Notes: generated by a model not told the origin, from the letters alone. A stretch of 64,000 nt of DNA from Streptomyces sp. M92 (GCF_028473745.1 NZ_CP101137.1:1736001-1800000), one strand, 5' to 3'; shown: positions 23,144 to 31,393, numbered from the stretch's first letter. A program made the numbers and translations.

Positions 23144-23707
23144 TCAGTCCTCGGCGGACGCCTGCCGGGCCGGCGGCAGCAGCAGGTCGCGCTCGGGGTG
23201 CTTCTCCCCGGTGACGCTGCCCCGGATGCCGAGGTCGGCGCGCGCCTCCTCGTGGAAGGCGTTGATCGCGCGGAACGCGGCCCGGTGCCGCTCGCGCCAT
23301 TGCTCCAGGGTGCCGGCGACGCGGCCGGTCGCCTGCCAGTCGATCTCGGCGACCAGCCTGTTCAGCTCGTGCCCCGCCTCGATGGCGCCGTCGCCGCCGA
23401 GCAGCATGACCCGCTCGAAGGCCGACCCCCAGCGTCGGGCGGCAGCCGCCAGGTCCTCGCGGAGCTCCTCCTCGGGCCGGTGGTCCTCGCGCAGGTTCTC
23501 CCTGGCTTCGTACAGCCGTGCGGAAGCGGCGATCCTCGTCTTGGCGGCCTCCACGTACTCCCCGTACGTGTCGACCTTCTTGTCGTCCCAGCGCGTCCGC
23601 AGTTGGTGGCGGTTCCTGCTCCGCTCCATCAGGTGGTTCGTGAGGTGCGTGGTCAGTGCGCCGATCACCACGGCCGCGATCGTCACGAGTTGCGCGCCGG
23701 TCCCCAC
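23144..23707 (-). CDS. Hypothetical membrane-anchored coiled-coil protein
   Basis: 187 residues from GTG 23707, which has GGGGGGAC upstream; a longer in-frame ATG at 23770 would give 208. One N-terminal transmembrane helix (LVTIAAVVIGALTTHL) is followed by a charged helical cytoplasmic part with many Arg and Glu (NHLMERSRNRHQLRTRWDDKK to the end). I do not recognise a domain. Small anchored helical proteins of this build are common in Streptomyces accessory regions. Its stop is followed by a strong terminator. Confidence 0.6.
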   Translation of the reverse strand: MGTGAQLVTIAAVVIGALTTHLTNHLMERSRNRHQLRTRWDDKKVDTYGEYVEAAKTRIAASARLYEARENLREDHRPEEELREDLAAAARRWGSAFERVMLLGGDGAIEAGHELNRLVAEIDWQATGRVAGTLEQWRERHRAAFRAINAFHEEARADLGIRGSVTGEKHPERDLLLPPARQASAED

Positions 23708-23865
23708 GCCGTCCCCCCAGTCGTTTCGCGGAATGCCGGTCGATCTTATGGCCGCTGCCCCAACCGGCAAGCGGGCGGGGCGGATTCAGCGGGGCGGTCC
23801 GCGGGCAGGGACGTCGTGTTGGCCGCGGCCGCCGGCCGCGCTTCCCGACTGCCGCTGGAGGGCGT

Positions 23866-24060
23866 ATGAGGATTTCCGTCGATCCCGAGCAGTGCTACGG
23901 CTCCGGCGACTGCGTCCACCGGGCTCCGTCCGTGTTCACGAAGGTGGACGGTCTGGGCGCCGTGATACCCGGGCGGGAGCACGACCTGGACGTGCCACGG
24001 GTACGTGAGGCGGTCGAGGGGTGCCCCGCTGCCGCGATCACCATCACGCGGGAGGACTGA
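23866..24060 (+). CDS. [3Fe-4S] ferredoxin of the P450-partner type
   Basis: 64 residues. Three cysteines (C10, C16, C53) in CYGSGDC ... CP and no fourth Cys at the usual position indicate a single [3Fe-4S] cluster, the kind that passes electrons to cytochrome P450. ATG 23866 has GGAGG 5 nt upstream. No P450 gene is next to it; the nearest in the window are at 51883 and 61245. The downstream methyltransferase frame overlaps its end. The family is certain from the motif; the partner is unknown. Confidence 0.85.
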   Translation: MRISVDPEQCYGSGDCVHRAPSVFTKVDGLGAVIPGREHDLDVPRVREAVEGCPAAAITITRED

Positions 24061-24998
24061 TCATCCGCGGCGGACCGGACGGCGTCGTCCCGCGCACGCT
24101 GGTCACCCTCGGCAGCCGTTATGTGCGCGGCGCCCCCGGCACGGTCGGGAAGGCGGCGCTCGCCGCGCGTCTGCTCGACCCGCACCTGCGCGAGCACCCG
24201 CGTCGCAGGGTCGTCCAGGTGCGTTCCGGTGACCGGTTCGCCGTGGACACGCGGGACCTGATCCAGCGGTACCTCTACCTCTTCGGGGTCTGGGAGCCGC
24301 ACCTGACGGCCTGGCTGCGGCGCCGGCTGCGGCCCGGGGACGGTTTCATCGACGTCGGGGCCAACATCGGTGTCTTCAGCGTCCTCGCGTCGCGGCTAGT
24401 CGGTGATGCGGGCCGGGTCGTCGCGATCGAGGCTTCTCCCGGGTTCCACCGGCGGCTGGTGCGGCACGCCCGGCTGAACGGGTGCGGGAACCTCCGGACG
24501 GTCAACGCCGCCGTCTCCGACGGCCGCAAGACGCTCACCTTCGTCCTCGCCAGTTCGCGCAACATGGGCGCGAACAGCATCGTTCCGTACGAGGGGCCGG
24601 CGGAGTCCACGTTCGAGATCGAGGCCCGGCCGCTGCCCGAGCTGCTGGATCCGGCGGAGATCGCGAGCGCCCGGGTGATCAAGATCGACGTCGAGGGGGC
24701 GGAGGGCGGTGTCGTGCGCGGGCTGGCGCCGATGCTGGGGGCCCTGCGGCCCGACGCGGAGATCAGTGTCGAGGTGGCCCCCGAGCGCATGGCCCGCCTC
24801 GGGGACTCCATCGGCGAACTGCTCACGGTGATGCGCGACGCCGGCTTCCACGGCTATCGGCTGGCCAACGACTACACGCCCGGGAGTTACCCCGCCGCGC
24901 GCGGCGACGCGCTGGGCGTCCCGGTGCGCCTGCGGGGGCCCGTGACCGAGGAGAGCGACCTGGTCTTCTCCCGGGTCGACGCGGAGACGCTCCGCTGA
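24021..24998 (+). CDS. FkbM-family SAM-dependent methyltransferase
   Basis: 325 residues from ATG 24021, which overlaps the ferredoxin gene by 40 nt. The true start may be a later codon, as a GGAGG lies at 24051-24055, inside the ferredoxin end. Motif I FIDVGANIGVFS and the FkbM pattern IKIDVEGAEGGVVRG (acidic Asp-Val-Glu-Gly-Ala-Glu) are clear. FkbM enzymes usually O-methylate sugars or natural products; the substrate is unknown. It is convergent with the glycosyltransferase gene, which would fit a joint role in surface-glycan modification (inference). Confidence 0.82.
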   Translation: MPRCRDHHHAGGLIIRGGPDGVVPRTLVTLGSRYVRGAPGTVGKAALAARLLDPHLREHPRRRVVQVRSGDRFAVDTRDLIQRYLYLFGVWEPHLTAWLRRRLRPGDGFIDVGANIGVFSVLASRLVGDAGRVVAIEASPGFHRRLVRHARLNGCGNLRTVNAAVSDGRKTLTFVLASSRNMGANSIVPYEGPAESTFEIEARPLPELLDPAEIASARVIKIDVEGAEGGVVRGLAPMLGALRPDAEISVEVAPERMARLGDSIGELLTVMRDAGFHGYRLANDYTPGSYPAARGDALGVPVRLRGPVTEESDLVFSRVDAETLR

Positions 24999-25354
24999 TC
25001 CGCCGGGCCGCCGCCGTGCCGGGTGAGGAGGCGCGGGGCGGTTGAGCGGGGCGGTGGTGTGCCGTCGGGTGCTGGTGGTTCGTGGCGGGCGTGGGGGCCG
25101 CCGGGTCCCTACCGCTCCGGCCGCTCCGGGTGGGCAGGCCGGGCCGGATGGGTCGCGCTGGGTGGACGGGCCGCGCTGGGTGGACGGGAGGCTCTGGGCG
25201 GACAGGCCGCTGCGGCTGAACGGGCCGCTACGGCTGGAGGTCCGGGCGTCCTCGTCGGCCGGGAAACGCCACCCCAGTGACGCCAGCGCTCGCGCCCCGG
25301 CCTCGACCACCGTCATCCGGGCGTCCCACCCAGCCGCTGCGGCTGAACGGGCCG
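24999..25354. other. Convergent intergenic region with a relic copy of the glycosyltransferase 3' end
   Basis: 356 bp between the stops of the FkbM and glycosyltransferase genes. The left part holds short tandem GCGCTGGGTGGACGGG units (about 25157-25200). The right part (25207-25327) is a diverged copy of the last codons of the glycosyltransferase gene. No independent gene is supported. Confidence 0.6.
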
Positions 25355-25455
25355 CTACGGCTGGACGGCCCGGGTGTCCCCGTCGGCCGGGAAACGCCAC
25401 CCCAGTGACGCCAGCGCTCGCGCCCTTGCCTCGACCACCGCCATCCGGGCGTCCC
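25207..25455 (-). repeat. Tandem duplication of the glycosyltransferase 3' end
   Basis: Copy A (25207-25327) and copy B (25334-25455) share about 121 bp at roughly 85-90% identity by eye, offset 127-128 bp, with one single-base indel. Copy B contains the real stop codon at 25355-25357. Copy A still encodes the same peptide (RALASLGWRFPAD) in a different frame. Confidence 0.85.
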
Positions 25456-26155
25456 GCTCGCCGGGGTCCACGTGGGCCGCCTGGCCGGTGACCTGGCCCT
25501 CCCACTTGCGGTACAGGAGCCCCACCTCCTGGGAGAACCACCCCCGGCTCACACAGTTGAGCGCCAGCAGCAGGCCGGTGTCCTCGGAGGCCGGCAGGGC
25601 CATCCAGCCGCCGAGGGCGAGCAGCAGATCCCGCCGGACCAGGAGCGTCGCCGGGTGGACCTGGGCGCGGTAGCCGTTCGCCTTCCAGAAGTCGAGGACC
25701 GCCCCGCGCTCGACCGGTCCGTGCTCCGGATCGCCCGGAAAACCGGCCGTCGACCCGTCGGGCAGCAGGTCCAGCACCCGTGACGTGGCCCACCCGAGCG
25801 CCGGGTCGGCCTCCAGGGCGGCCAGGTCGCGGGCGAGGGCGCCCGGCGCGAGCTGGTCGTCGGCGTCCAGGATCTTCACGTACTCGCCGTCCGCGTGGGA
25901 CAGGGCGAGGGTGCGGGTCACACCGGGACCGCCCTGCACGCCGGGCCGCCCCTGCCGGAAGACGACACGCGGGTCGTCGGGCACGTGGGGCCGTACGTCG
26001 TCGGTCCGCCCGTCCTCCTGGATCACCCAGCGCCACTCCCAGCCCTCGGGCAGCTCCTGCGCGCACAGGGAACGGTGGGCCTCGGGCAGGAAGGGCGCCG
26101 AGGGCCCGTGGACGGCGGTGACGATGATGACGCGCCGGTTCACGGCGGCACTCAC
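25355..26155 (-). CDS. Family 2 glycosyltransferase
   Basis: A 266-residue GT-A fold enzyme. The start GTG 26155 overlaps the GntR stop by 4 nt (GTGA). It begins VIIVTAVHGPSAPFLPEAHRSL and has the metal-binding DxD-like motif as KILDADDQLAPGAL, with the acceptor-side region ASEDTGLLLALN. No transmembrane helix is seen, so it is probably a soluble transferase. Coupling with a GntR/UTRA regulator is unusual for a glycosyltransferase. Its last third of a hundred codons are duplicated downstream. Confidence 0.85.
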   Translation of the reverse strand: MSAAVNRRVIIVTAVHGPSAPFLPEAHRSLCAQELPEGWEWRWVIQEDGRTDDVRPHVPDDPRVVFRQGRPGVQGGPGVTRTLALSHADGEYVKILDADDQLAPGALARDLAALEADPALGWATSRVLDLLPDGSTAGFPGDPEHGPVERGAVLDFWKANGYRAQVHPATLLVRRDLLLALGGWMALPASEDTGLLLALNCVSRGWFSQEVGLLYRKWEGQVTGQAAHVDPGERDARMAVVEARARALASLGWRFPADGDTRAVQP

Positions 26156-26946
26156 CACCTTTCCAGACGAGTGGTGAACAGCAGTTCCGTGCGGTCGCCG
26201 GGCAGGGTGACGTCGGAGACGTCCACCACGCGGCCGTCGGTGTCGTACGAGGTCTTGTGGAGCAGGATCACCGAGGTGCCCGGCGGCAGGTCCAGGGCCG
26301 CCGCCTCCTCCGGGGTCGGCGGGCGGGCGGTGAAGCGCTCCTCGACGCGGTCCACTTCGATGCCCACGGTGTACAGCTGGTTCTGGGTGCCGCCCGGCCA
26401 GGGTTCGTTGGACTCGTCCAGCAGGTCGGGGTTGGCGGCGATCATGTCGCGGACCAGGTAGGAGGTGACGAGGTTGAACGGGGCGGCCTCGGCCGAGCAG
26501 CGCGTCCGGTAGCCGCGCCGCAGCAGCACGGTGCCCTCGGGGACCCCGAAGGCCCCGGCCAGTTCGGCGGAGGCCGGGACCTCCCGGTACTCCGCGTGGA
26601 AGACGAGGTCGCCGGGGTGCAGGCCGGTGTCGCGCTCGGTGGCGCCGGTCGCGGCCCGGTTGGCGAGGGGTGTGCGGGCGCGGTCCTTCTCCCACTGGTG
26701 CCGGCTGTTGTCCCGGACGGCGGGGGTGCGGGGGCGGCGCACGAAGGTGCCGCGGCCGTGGTGCTTGTCGATCAGGCCCTCGTCGTTCAGCAGCCGCAGT
26801 GCGTTCTGCACGGTGGGCACGCTGCGCCCGTAGTGCCGGGCGAGGACCGCCTCGGACGGCAGGCGGTCGCCCGGTCCGCGCTCCCCCTCGCGGATGGAGC
26901 GGCGGAGGTCGTCCGCGATGACTTCGTACGCCTTGGGCACGAGCAC
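26152..26946 (-). CDS. GntR-family transcriptional regulator, HutC/UTRA subfamily
   Basis: 264 residues. The N-terminal winged helix (about 5-72) has the GntR pattern PSEAVLARHYGRSVPTVQNALRLLNDEGLI followed by GRGTFV; a UTRA ligand-binding domain follows (about 100-262, ending SDVTLPGDRTELLFTTRLERW). HutC-type regulators respond to sugars, amino acids or their phosphates. GTG 26946 is preceded by TAGGAG. The gene overlaps the glycosyltransferase downstream, which it probably regulates along with itself. Confidence 0.9.
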   Translation of the reverse strand: MLVPKAYEVIADDLRRSIREGERGPGDRLPSEAVLARHYGRSVPTVQNALRLLNDEGLIDKHHGRGTFVRRPRTPAVRDNSRHQWEKDRARTPLANRAATGATERDTGLHPGDLVFHAEYREVPASAELAGAFGVPEGTVLLRRGYRTRCSAEAAPFNLVTSYLVRDMIAANPDLLDESNEPWPGGTQNQLYTVGIEVDRVEERFTARPPTPEEAAALDLPPGTSVILLHKTSYDTDGRVVDVSDVTLPGDRTELLFTTRLERW

Positions 26947-27011
26947 AGCGTACGGCTCCTAAAGAGGTCTTGAGGACTCGAGGGCTCCCGCAGTGGCGCC
27001 CGGCATGGCGG

Positions 27012-27046
27012 CGGCCCGGCTGCTCTCTCGAGCGGCCGGGCCGTTT
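27012..27046. terminator. Terminator between the secreted-protein gene and gntR
   Basis: Stem CGGCCCGGC (27012-27020) / GCCGGGCCG (27035-27043), then TTT on the plus strand. It separates the 27109-27483 gene from the downstream gntR unit. Confidence 0.6.
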
Positions 27047-27108
27047 CTGGCGTGTGGTGCGGTACGCAGATCGCCGGTTGTGTCTGAATGAGGTACTGCG
27101 GGTCCGGC

Positions 27109-27483
27109 TCAGCGCTGGAGTGGCGCGGTGTGCTGGGCGGCCGGGTGCTGGGTCCGGGTCTCGGCGGTGTCGTCGCACAGGAGGTCGGTGGCGGTGGCGG
27201 CGGTTCCGGTGGCCGGGCGGTGCCGGCAGTTGGGGGCCTTGCCGTGGGCCTCGGCGCGGATGCGCTGTTTCATCGTGGGGGGCAGGGAGCCGGTGCGGGA
27301 CCGGGGCCGTGGGATCACCACCGTGGGCGCCGTCTCGGGGGAGGCGCTCTCCGCGTTGCTGTGCGAGCCGCTCTGCGGTACGGCGGCCGAGGCGGACGTC
27401 GTGATCAGTCCGAGCGCCGTGCACAGCGCGAGGAAGGCGGTGACGATGGCGGTCCACAGCGTCATGACCTTGTTCCGGGCCAT
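27109..27483 (-). CDS. Small secreted protein, possibly DUF6344
   Basis: 124 residues with a clear signal peptide: basic MARNK, hydrophobic AIVTAFLALCTALGLI, then ASA near residue 33. The mature part is Ser/Pro/Thr/Arg-rich with two cysteines (in NCRH and LLCDD). The N-terminus resembles what I recall as Streptomyces DUF6344 proteins; I could not check this. Function unknown. Monocistronic. Confidence 0.7.
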   Translation of the reverse strand: MARNKVMTLWTAIVTAFLALCTALGLITTSASAAVPQSGSHSNAESASPETAPTVVIPRPRSRTGSLPPTMKQRIRAEAHGKAPNCRHRPATGTAATATDLLCDDTAETRTQHPAAQHTAPLQR

Positions 27484-27820
27484 AACCCCTCACTTTCGGG
27501 TTGGGCGATTTGCGTACTTTCCTCATGATGTGTATGAGCCTCGCGAAGTGGTGGACCGACGCCCGTGGCGCGGCGATGTTCAGATGAACACCACCCGGAT
27601 GGGCGCAAGGGGTCGGAAAAGGTGCCGAGACGGGAGAGAGCCGGGCGAAACAACTCTTCGTGAGGGTGTGATCACCCTCCGATCGGACCGGCTCCCGGCC
27701 CCTCTACGAGGCTCCGGCGTCCGGAAGTTGGCCGCCGACGCAGGTAACCGATCGGTATCGGCCGGTGTGTATAGTCGGGCGCCAGAGGTCCCCTACGTCA
27801 AGGAAAGACGAGGTCGCGCG
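27484..27820. promoter_or_regulatory. Divergent promoter region, secreted protein gene / DLW-39 gene
   Basis: 337 bp without a gene. TATAGT at 27770-27775 is a good -10 for the DLW-39 gene 45 bp downstream; no clear -35 is seen. The rest, including AT-rich sequence near 27490-27545, should serve the minus-strand gene. Confidence 0.4.
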
Positions 27821-27949
27821 GTGAAGAAGCTTCTCCTGGTCGCACTGGCCGCCATCGGCGGGCTCCTCGTGTACCGCCAGATCCAGGCGGATCGCGCCGA
27901 GCAGGATCTGTGGACGGAGGCGACTGACTCCGTGCCCACGGGTTCGTGA
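27821..27949 (+). CDS. DLW-39 family small membrane protein
   Basis: 42 residues, GTG start: KKLLLVALAAIGGLLVYRQIQADRAEQDLW-type sequence, i.e. one N-terminal transmembrane helix and a short tail containing the diagnostic Asp-Leu-Trp around residue 32. Conserved near gyrA and tRNA-Ile in actinobacteria; role unknown. It is the first conserved gene after the 10-kb accessory block and is followed at once by a terminator. Confidence 0.85.
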   Translation: MKKLLLVALAAIGGLLVYRQIQADRAEQDLWTEATDSVPTGS

Positions 27950-27988
27950 GTACGAGCGACATCCGGTTCTGACACCGGCCCCGAGCAG

Positions 27989-28016
27989 ACCCCGGCCGTC
28001 TTGCGGTCGGGGTTTT
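27989..28016 (+). terminator. DLW-39 gene terminator
   Basis: GACCCCGgcCG loop CGgtCGGGGTTTT: G+C-rich stem of about 8-10 bp followed by a T-run, 39 bp after the stop codon. Confidence 0.8.
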
Positions 28017-28141
28017 GTGTTGCCCGGATTCCCGGTGAATTCCCGCTCAGCGCACGGGAGTACGGGTTCGCGCGGCAGGATGGGCCACGGTCCGGTCCGA
28101 AAGCGGCGGTGGACGACGCCGGTGAGCGCGGAGGGTGGCGG

Positions 28142-29722
28142 ATGATGGGACGGCGGCGCGGTGAACGGCGGCGTGCCGGGGCGGGACGTGCGCGGCGGGC
28201 GGGGATGACCGTCATACGCACCGCGACCGCCGTACGCACCGCGACCGCCGTACGCACCGCGACCGTCATACGGGCCGCGACCGTCATACGGGCCGCGACC
28301 GTCATACGGGCCGCGACCGTCATACGGGCCGCGACCGTCATACGGGCCGCGACCGTCATACGGGCCGCGACCGTCATACGGGCCGCGACCGTCATACGGG
28401 CCGCGACCGTCGTACGCACCGCGACCGTCGTCCGCACCACGACCGTCTCGCTCACCACGGCCGCCGCACTGGTCACGGCCGCCGCACTGGTCACCACCGC
28501 CGCGCTCCCCGGCGGCACGGCTCGCGCGGCCGGTGAGCCCGCCGGATACGCCTTCGCCGACGACGCCCGGCGGATCGACGGCGCGAACAGCACGTCGGAC
28601 GCTCCGCCGCTGGAACCCGGAGCCACCTACCACAGCTCCCTCCCGAGGAACGGCACCCTCTACTACCGGCTGCAACTCGACGCCGCCTCCGACGCCCACG
28701 TCGCCGTCACCGCCGTACCGGGCGCGGCCGGCGAGGTCACCGCCGTCGACGGTGTCCGGGTCTCCGTCCAGGGCACCGACGGCGCCGCCTGCTCCTCTGA
28801 CAGCGCGACCTTCGGCGCGGCCCGCAGCCCCCGGCCGGTCACCGCCTGGGGACTGCGGGAGATCGACCCCGGCGGGTCCCGCTGCCAGGACCCGGGCACG
28901 TACTACGTCACGGTCGAGCGGACCCGGCCCGAGGACTCCCCGCCGGACGCCTGGGACCTGGAAATCACGGCCGTCACCGAACCCCGCCCGGAGCAGCCCG
29001 GCGAGACCACCGCACCCGAATCCTGGGACTCCGCCTCACCCGAGCCCCCCGCCGGCGAACCGGAACACCTTGCGGGCGGCAGCGGCTTCGCCCACGCCAC
29101 CCCGGTCGAGCAGGGGGCCTGGCGCGACGACATCCGCCCCGGACAGACCCTCTTCTACAAGGTGCCCCTCGACTGGGGCCGCCAGGTGCACGCCACCGCC
29201 GAACTCGACGGCTCCGGCGACCGCTCCGGCTACGCCACCGGCGCCCTGCGCCTGGCCCTGCACAACCCGGTGCGCGGCGAGGTCGACGACGCCGCCAAGG
29301 GCTACACCGGCCGGCCGGCCACGGCCGCCCTGTCCCCCTTGCCGCCGGTCGGTTACGCCAACCGGTACGACGCCGACGGCCAGGTCGCCGCGATGCGTTT
29401 CGCCGGCGCCTACTACCTGGTGGTGCACCTGGCGGCCCAGGTCGCCGACGACTTCGGCGAGGGCCCCTTCGGACTGACGCTGCGCGTACGGCTCGGGGGA
29501 GCGTCGCAGGCCGGCCCCGAGTACGCCGGGGAGTCCCGGCCGGAGGGCGTCTTCGAGGTCTCGGCGGCGGACCGGGCGGCCGCGCCGGAGGCGGCCGGGG
29601 CCACGGACGACGACCTCGCCCTGAAGGCACTCGCCGTGGGCGGCATCGGCACGGGCAGCGCGCTGCTCCTCGGCCTGGGCGCGTGGACGGCGGCGGCCCG
29701 CCGCGGGGCGCGCAGGGCCTAG
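28142..29722 (+). CDS. Secreted, membrane-anchored protein with repeat-expanded N-terminus
   Basis: 526 residues from ATG 28142 (GGAGGG upstream; ATG 28205 is an alternative). An Arg-rich start is followed by 13 hexapeptides of type TVIRAA (residues about 23-100), then a hydrophobic signal core (VSLTTAAALVTAAALVTTAALPG) and AXA site ARA-A. The extracellular part has beta-rich domains with TLYYRLQLDA and TLFYKVPLDW motifs. A C-terminal helix (LALKALAVGGIGTGSALLLGLGAW) and Arg-rich tail form an anchor. Function unknown; it is convergent with the kinase gene at 29731. Confidence 0.75.
   Translation: MMGRRRGERRRAGAGRARRAGMTVIRTATAVRTATAVRTATVIRAATVIRAATVIRAATVIRAATVIRAATVIRAATVIRAATVIRAATVVRTATVVRTTTVSLTTAAALVTAAALVTTAALPGGTARAAGEPAGYAFADDARRIDGANSTSDAPPLEPGATYHSSLPRNGTLYYRLQLDAASDAHVAVTAVPGAAGEVTAVDGVRVSVQGTDGAACSSDSATFGAARSPRPVTAWGLREIDPGGSRCQDPGTYYVTVERTRPEDSPPDAWDLEITAVTEPRPEQPGETTAPESWDSASPEPPAGEPEHLAGGSGFAHATPVEQGAWRDDIRPGQTLFYKVPLDWGRQVHATAELDGSGDRSGYATGALRLALHNPVRGEVDDAAKGYTGRPATAALSPLPPVGYANRYDADGQVAAMRFAGAYYLVVHLAAQVADDFGEGPFGLTLRVRLGGASQAGPEYAGESRPEGVFEVSAADRAAAPEAAGATDDDLALKALAVGGIGTGSALLLGLGAWTAAARRGARRA
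28208..28441 (+). repeat. 18-bp in-frame minisatellite, 13 units
   Basis: Thirteen tandem 18-bp units; eight central ones are identical (ACCGTCATACGGGCCGCG) and the outer units diverge. Each encodes Thr-Val-Ile/Val-Arg-Ala/Thr-Ala. Identity of the inner units suggests recent expansion and likely length variation between strains. Confidence 0.92.
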
Positions 29723-29730
29723 CGACCGGG

Positions 29731-31302
29731 TCAGAGCCGGGCCAGGGCCCAGAAGCCCACGGCGTAGCAGACCAGCGCGAGCAGCAGGACCGGGACCGCC
29801 ACACCGGCCGGCGGCCCGGGACGGCGCCGCCGCCGGGACACGCGCCGCCGCGGCGGCGCGGGGACAGGGGCGGTCACGGGTGCGGCTGCCGGTGGTGGTG
29901 CTGCCGGCACCGGCCCCTGCGGGCTCCGCGCGGTGTAGGCGGCGGTGGTGTCGGTGTCGGTGTCGGCGTCCTGCTGTCCCGCGGACGGCGACGGCGGGGA
30001 CTGGGCGGGGAGCGGCGGGCCGTAGTACGGGGGCCGGCCGCCCGGACCGCCCGGGTGGGGGCCGGGGACGGACGTGGAGGTGACGGACGCCTGCGGGGGC
30101 GGAAGCCGGAAACTGCCCGTCTCCGACATGGCGGCCGGGGGATGCGCCTCAGGCGCGGGCGCCCGGGTCGAACCCGGTGCGGGCGGTGGGGTGTTGCCCG
30201 GGCGCGGTGCCGGGCCGTTCGGGGACTCGGGTGCCCGGTCCCTGCCCGGTGGGGTGGTGGTGTCGGTGGCGGCGGGGGCACCGTCCGGGGCCGGGTGCGG
30301 ACCGGCGGGGGGCGCCGGTGCGGGCGGTGTGTCGGACGGGGACGCCGGTGCGGGGCTCGCGGCGGACCGGGCGCCCGGGCTGCCGGAAGGCGTCGGTGTG
30401 GGGTCCAGGCCCGAGGCCCGTTCGAGGGGGCCGTCAGCGGCGAACCCCTCGGGCAGCGGGCCGACTTGGTCGAAGATCTCGATCAGCTCGTCATCGGGGC
30501 CGGGCTCCGCCAGCAGCTCCGCCGCCGCGGCCAGCGCCTTGCGCGCCCCCGTCGCCGTACGGAACCGCGCCGCGGGGTCGGGCTGCACCAGCGCCGCCAC
30601 GACCTGCCACAGCGGCTCGGGCACCCCCTGCGGCGCGGGCGGCGTCCCGTGCTCGGCGAAGTACCGCACCAGCGCCTTGACGTCCGGCTTGGCCCCCTCC
30701 AGCAGGTACAGCGCGACCAGGCCCACGGCGAACAGGTCGGCCGGGAAGTCCGGTTCCGCGCCCATCATCTGCTCCGGCGCGAGGTAACCCGGCGTCCCCA
30801 CCACGAGGTTGGTCTCCGTCAGCCGGGGCTCGCCCAGCCGCATCGCGATGCCGAAGTCGGACAGCCGCAGCCGCGGCCGGCCCGTCCCGGTCGCCTCCAT
30901 CAACAGGTTGGCGGGCTTGATGTCCCGGTGCACGACGCCCTCCGCGTGCACCGCGGCCAGACCCGACAGGAGCTGGTCGAGCAGGGTGCACACATAGGCC
31001 GGCGGCAGCGGCCCGTAGTCCCCGACCAGGTGGACCAGCGAACCGCCCGCCACCAGGTCCATGGTGAACAGGACCTGGTCGTCGTCGGCGGCCCAGCTCG
31101 CGGGCGCGAGCACATGGGGATGGTCGATCCGCAGCGCCTGCTCGCGGACGAACCGCAGCAGCGCGTGCGCGTCCCGCTGCTGGAGCACCTTGGCGGCCAC
31201 ATAGCGCCGGCGCCGGTGGTCCCAGGCACGCCAGACCGCGCCCACCCCGCCCCGGCCGACCGGATCGACCAGCTCGTAGCGCCCCGCGAAGACCTCACCC
31301 AT
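29731..31302 (-). CDS. Serine/threonine protein kinase with C-terminal membrane anchor
   Basis: 523 residues from ATG 31302 (an in-frame start at 31353 exists). A Hanks-type kinase domain spans about 7-270: GRGGVGAVW loop, VAAKVL lysine, HRDIKPANLL catalytic loop, SDFGIAM and the APE-like APEQ. A Pro/Ala/Thr-rich disordered linker (about 295-485) leads to RRRR and a single terminal transmembrane helix (VAVPVLLLALVCYAVGFWAL). No extracellular sensor follows, so it is tail-anchored and presumably senses through partners. It is downstream of the helix-turn-helix gene on the same strand. Confidence 0.9.
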   Translation of the reverse strand: MGEVFAGRYELVDPVGRGGVGAVWRAWDHRRRRYVAAKVLQQRDAHALLRFVREQALRIDHPHVLAPASWAADDDQVLFTMDLVAGGSLVHLVGDYGPLPPAYVCTLLDQLLSGLAAVHAEGVVHRDIKPANLLMEATGTGRPRLRLSDFGIAMRLGEPRLTETNLVVGTPGYLAPEQMMGAEPDFPADLFAVGLVALYLLEGAKPDVKALVRYFAEHGTPPAPQGVPEPLWQVVAALVQPDPAARFRTATGARKALAAAAELLAEPGPDDELIEIFDQVGPLPEGFAADGPLERASGLDPTPTPSGSPGARSAASPAPASPSDTPPAPAPPAGPHPAPDGAPAATDTTTPPGRDRAPESPNGPAPRPGNTPPPAPGSTRAPAPEAHPPAAMSETGSFRLPPPQASVTSTSVPGPHPGGPGGRPPYYGPPLPAQSPPSPSAGQQDADTDTDTTAAYTARSPQGPVPAAPPPAAAPVTAPVPAPPRRRVSRRRRRPGPPAGVAVPVLLLALVCYAVGFWALARL

Positions 31303-31356
31303 GGCCGTGCGCCCGCTCCTCACCTGGACCTGTCGCGCCCCACCCCCTGCCACGGC

Positions 31357-31385
31357 CCGGCCGCCGCACCCCCGGCGGCGGCCGG
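31357..31385 (-). terminator. Terminator after the helix-turn-helix gene
   Basis: Stem CCGGCCGCCG (31357-31366) / CGGCGGCCGG (31376-31385), 9-nt loop, 9 bp after the stop on the minus strand; it would insulate the kinase gene. Confidence 0.55.
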
Positions 31386-31393
31386 ACCCGGGC

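Noticed and set aside
24396..26066. 556-codon minus-strand frame spanning the methyltransferase and glycosyltransferase
   Set aside because: Antisense to FkbM and out of frame with the glycosyltransferase; it stays open because of high GC. It did reveal the relic duplicate at 25207-25327.
28208..28441. CRISPR-like array
   Set aside because: Units are directly adjacent 18-mers with no spacers, and no cas genes are present.
27704..28699. Minus-strand frame reading GRGPYD repeats
   Set aside because: Opposite reading of the 18-bp minisatellite; the plus frame continues into a signal core and a long ordered protein, the minus frame does not.
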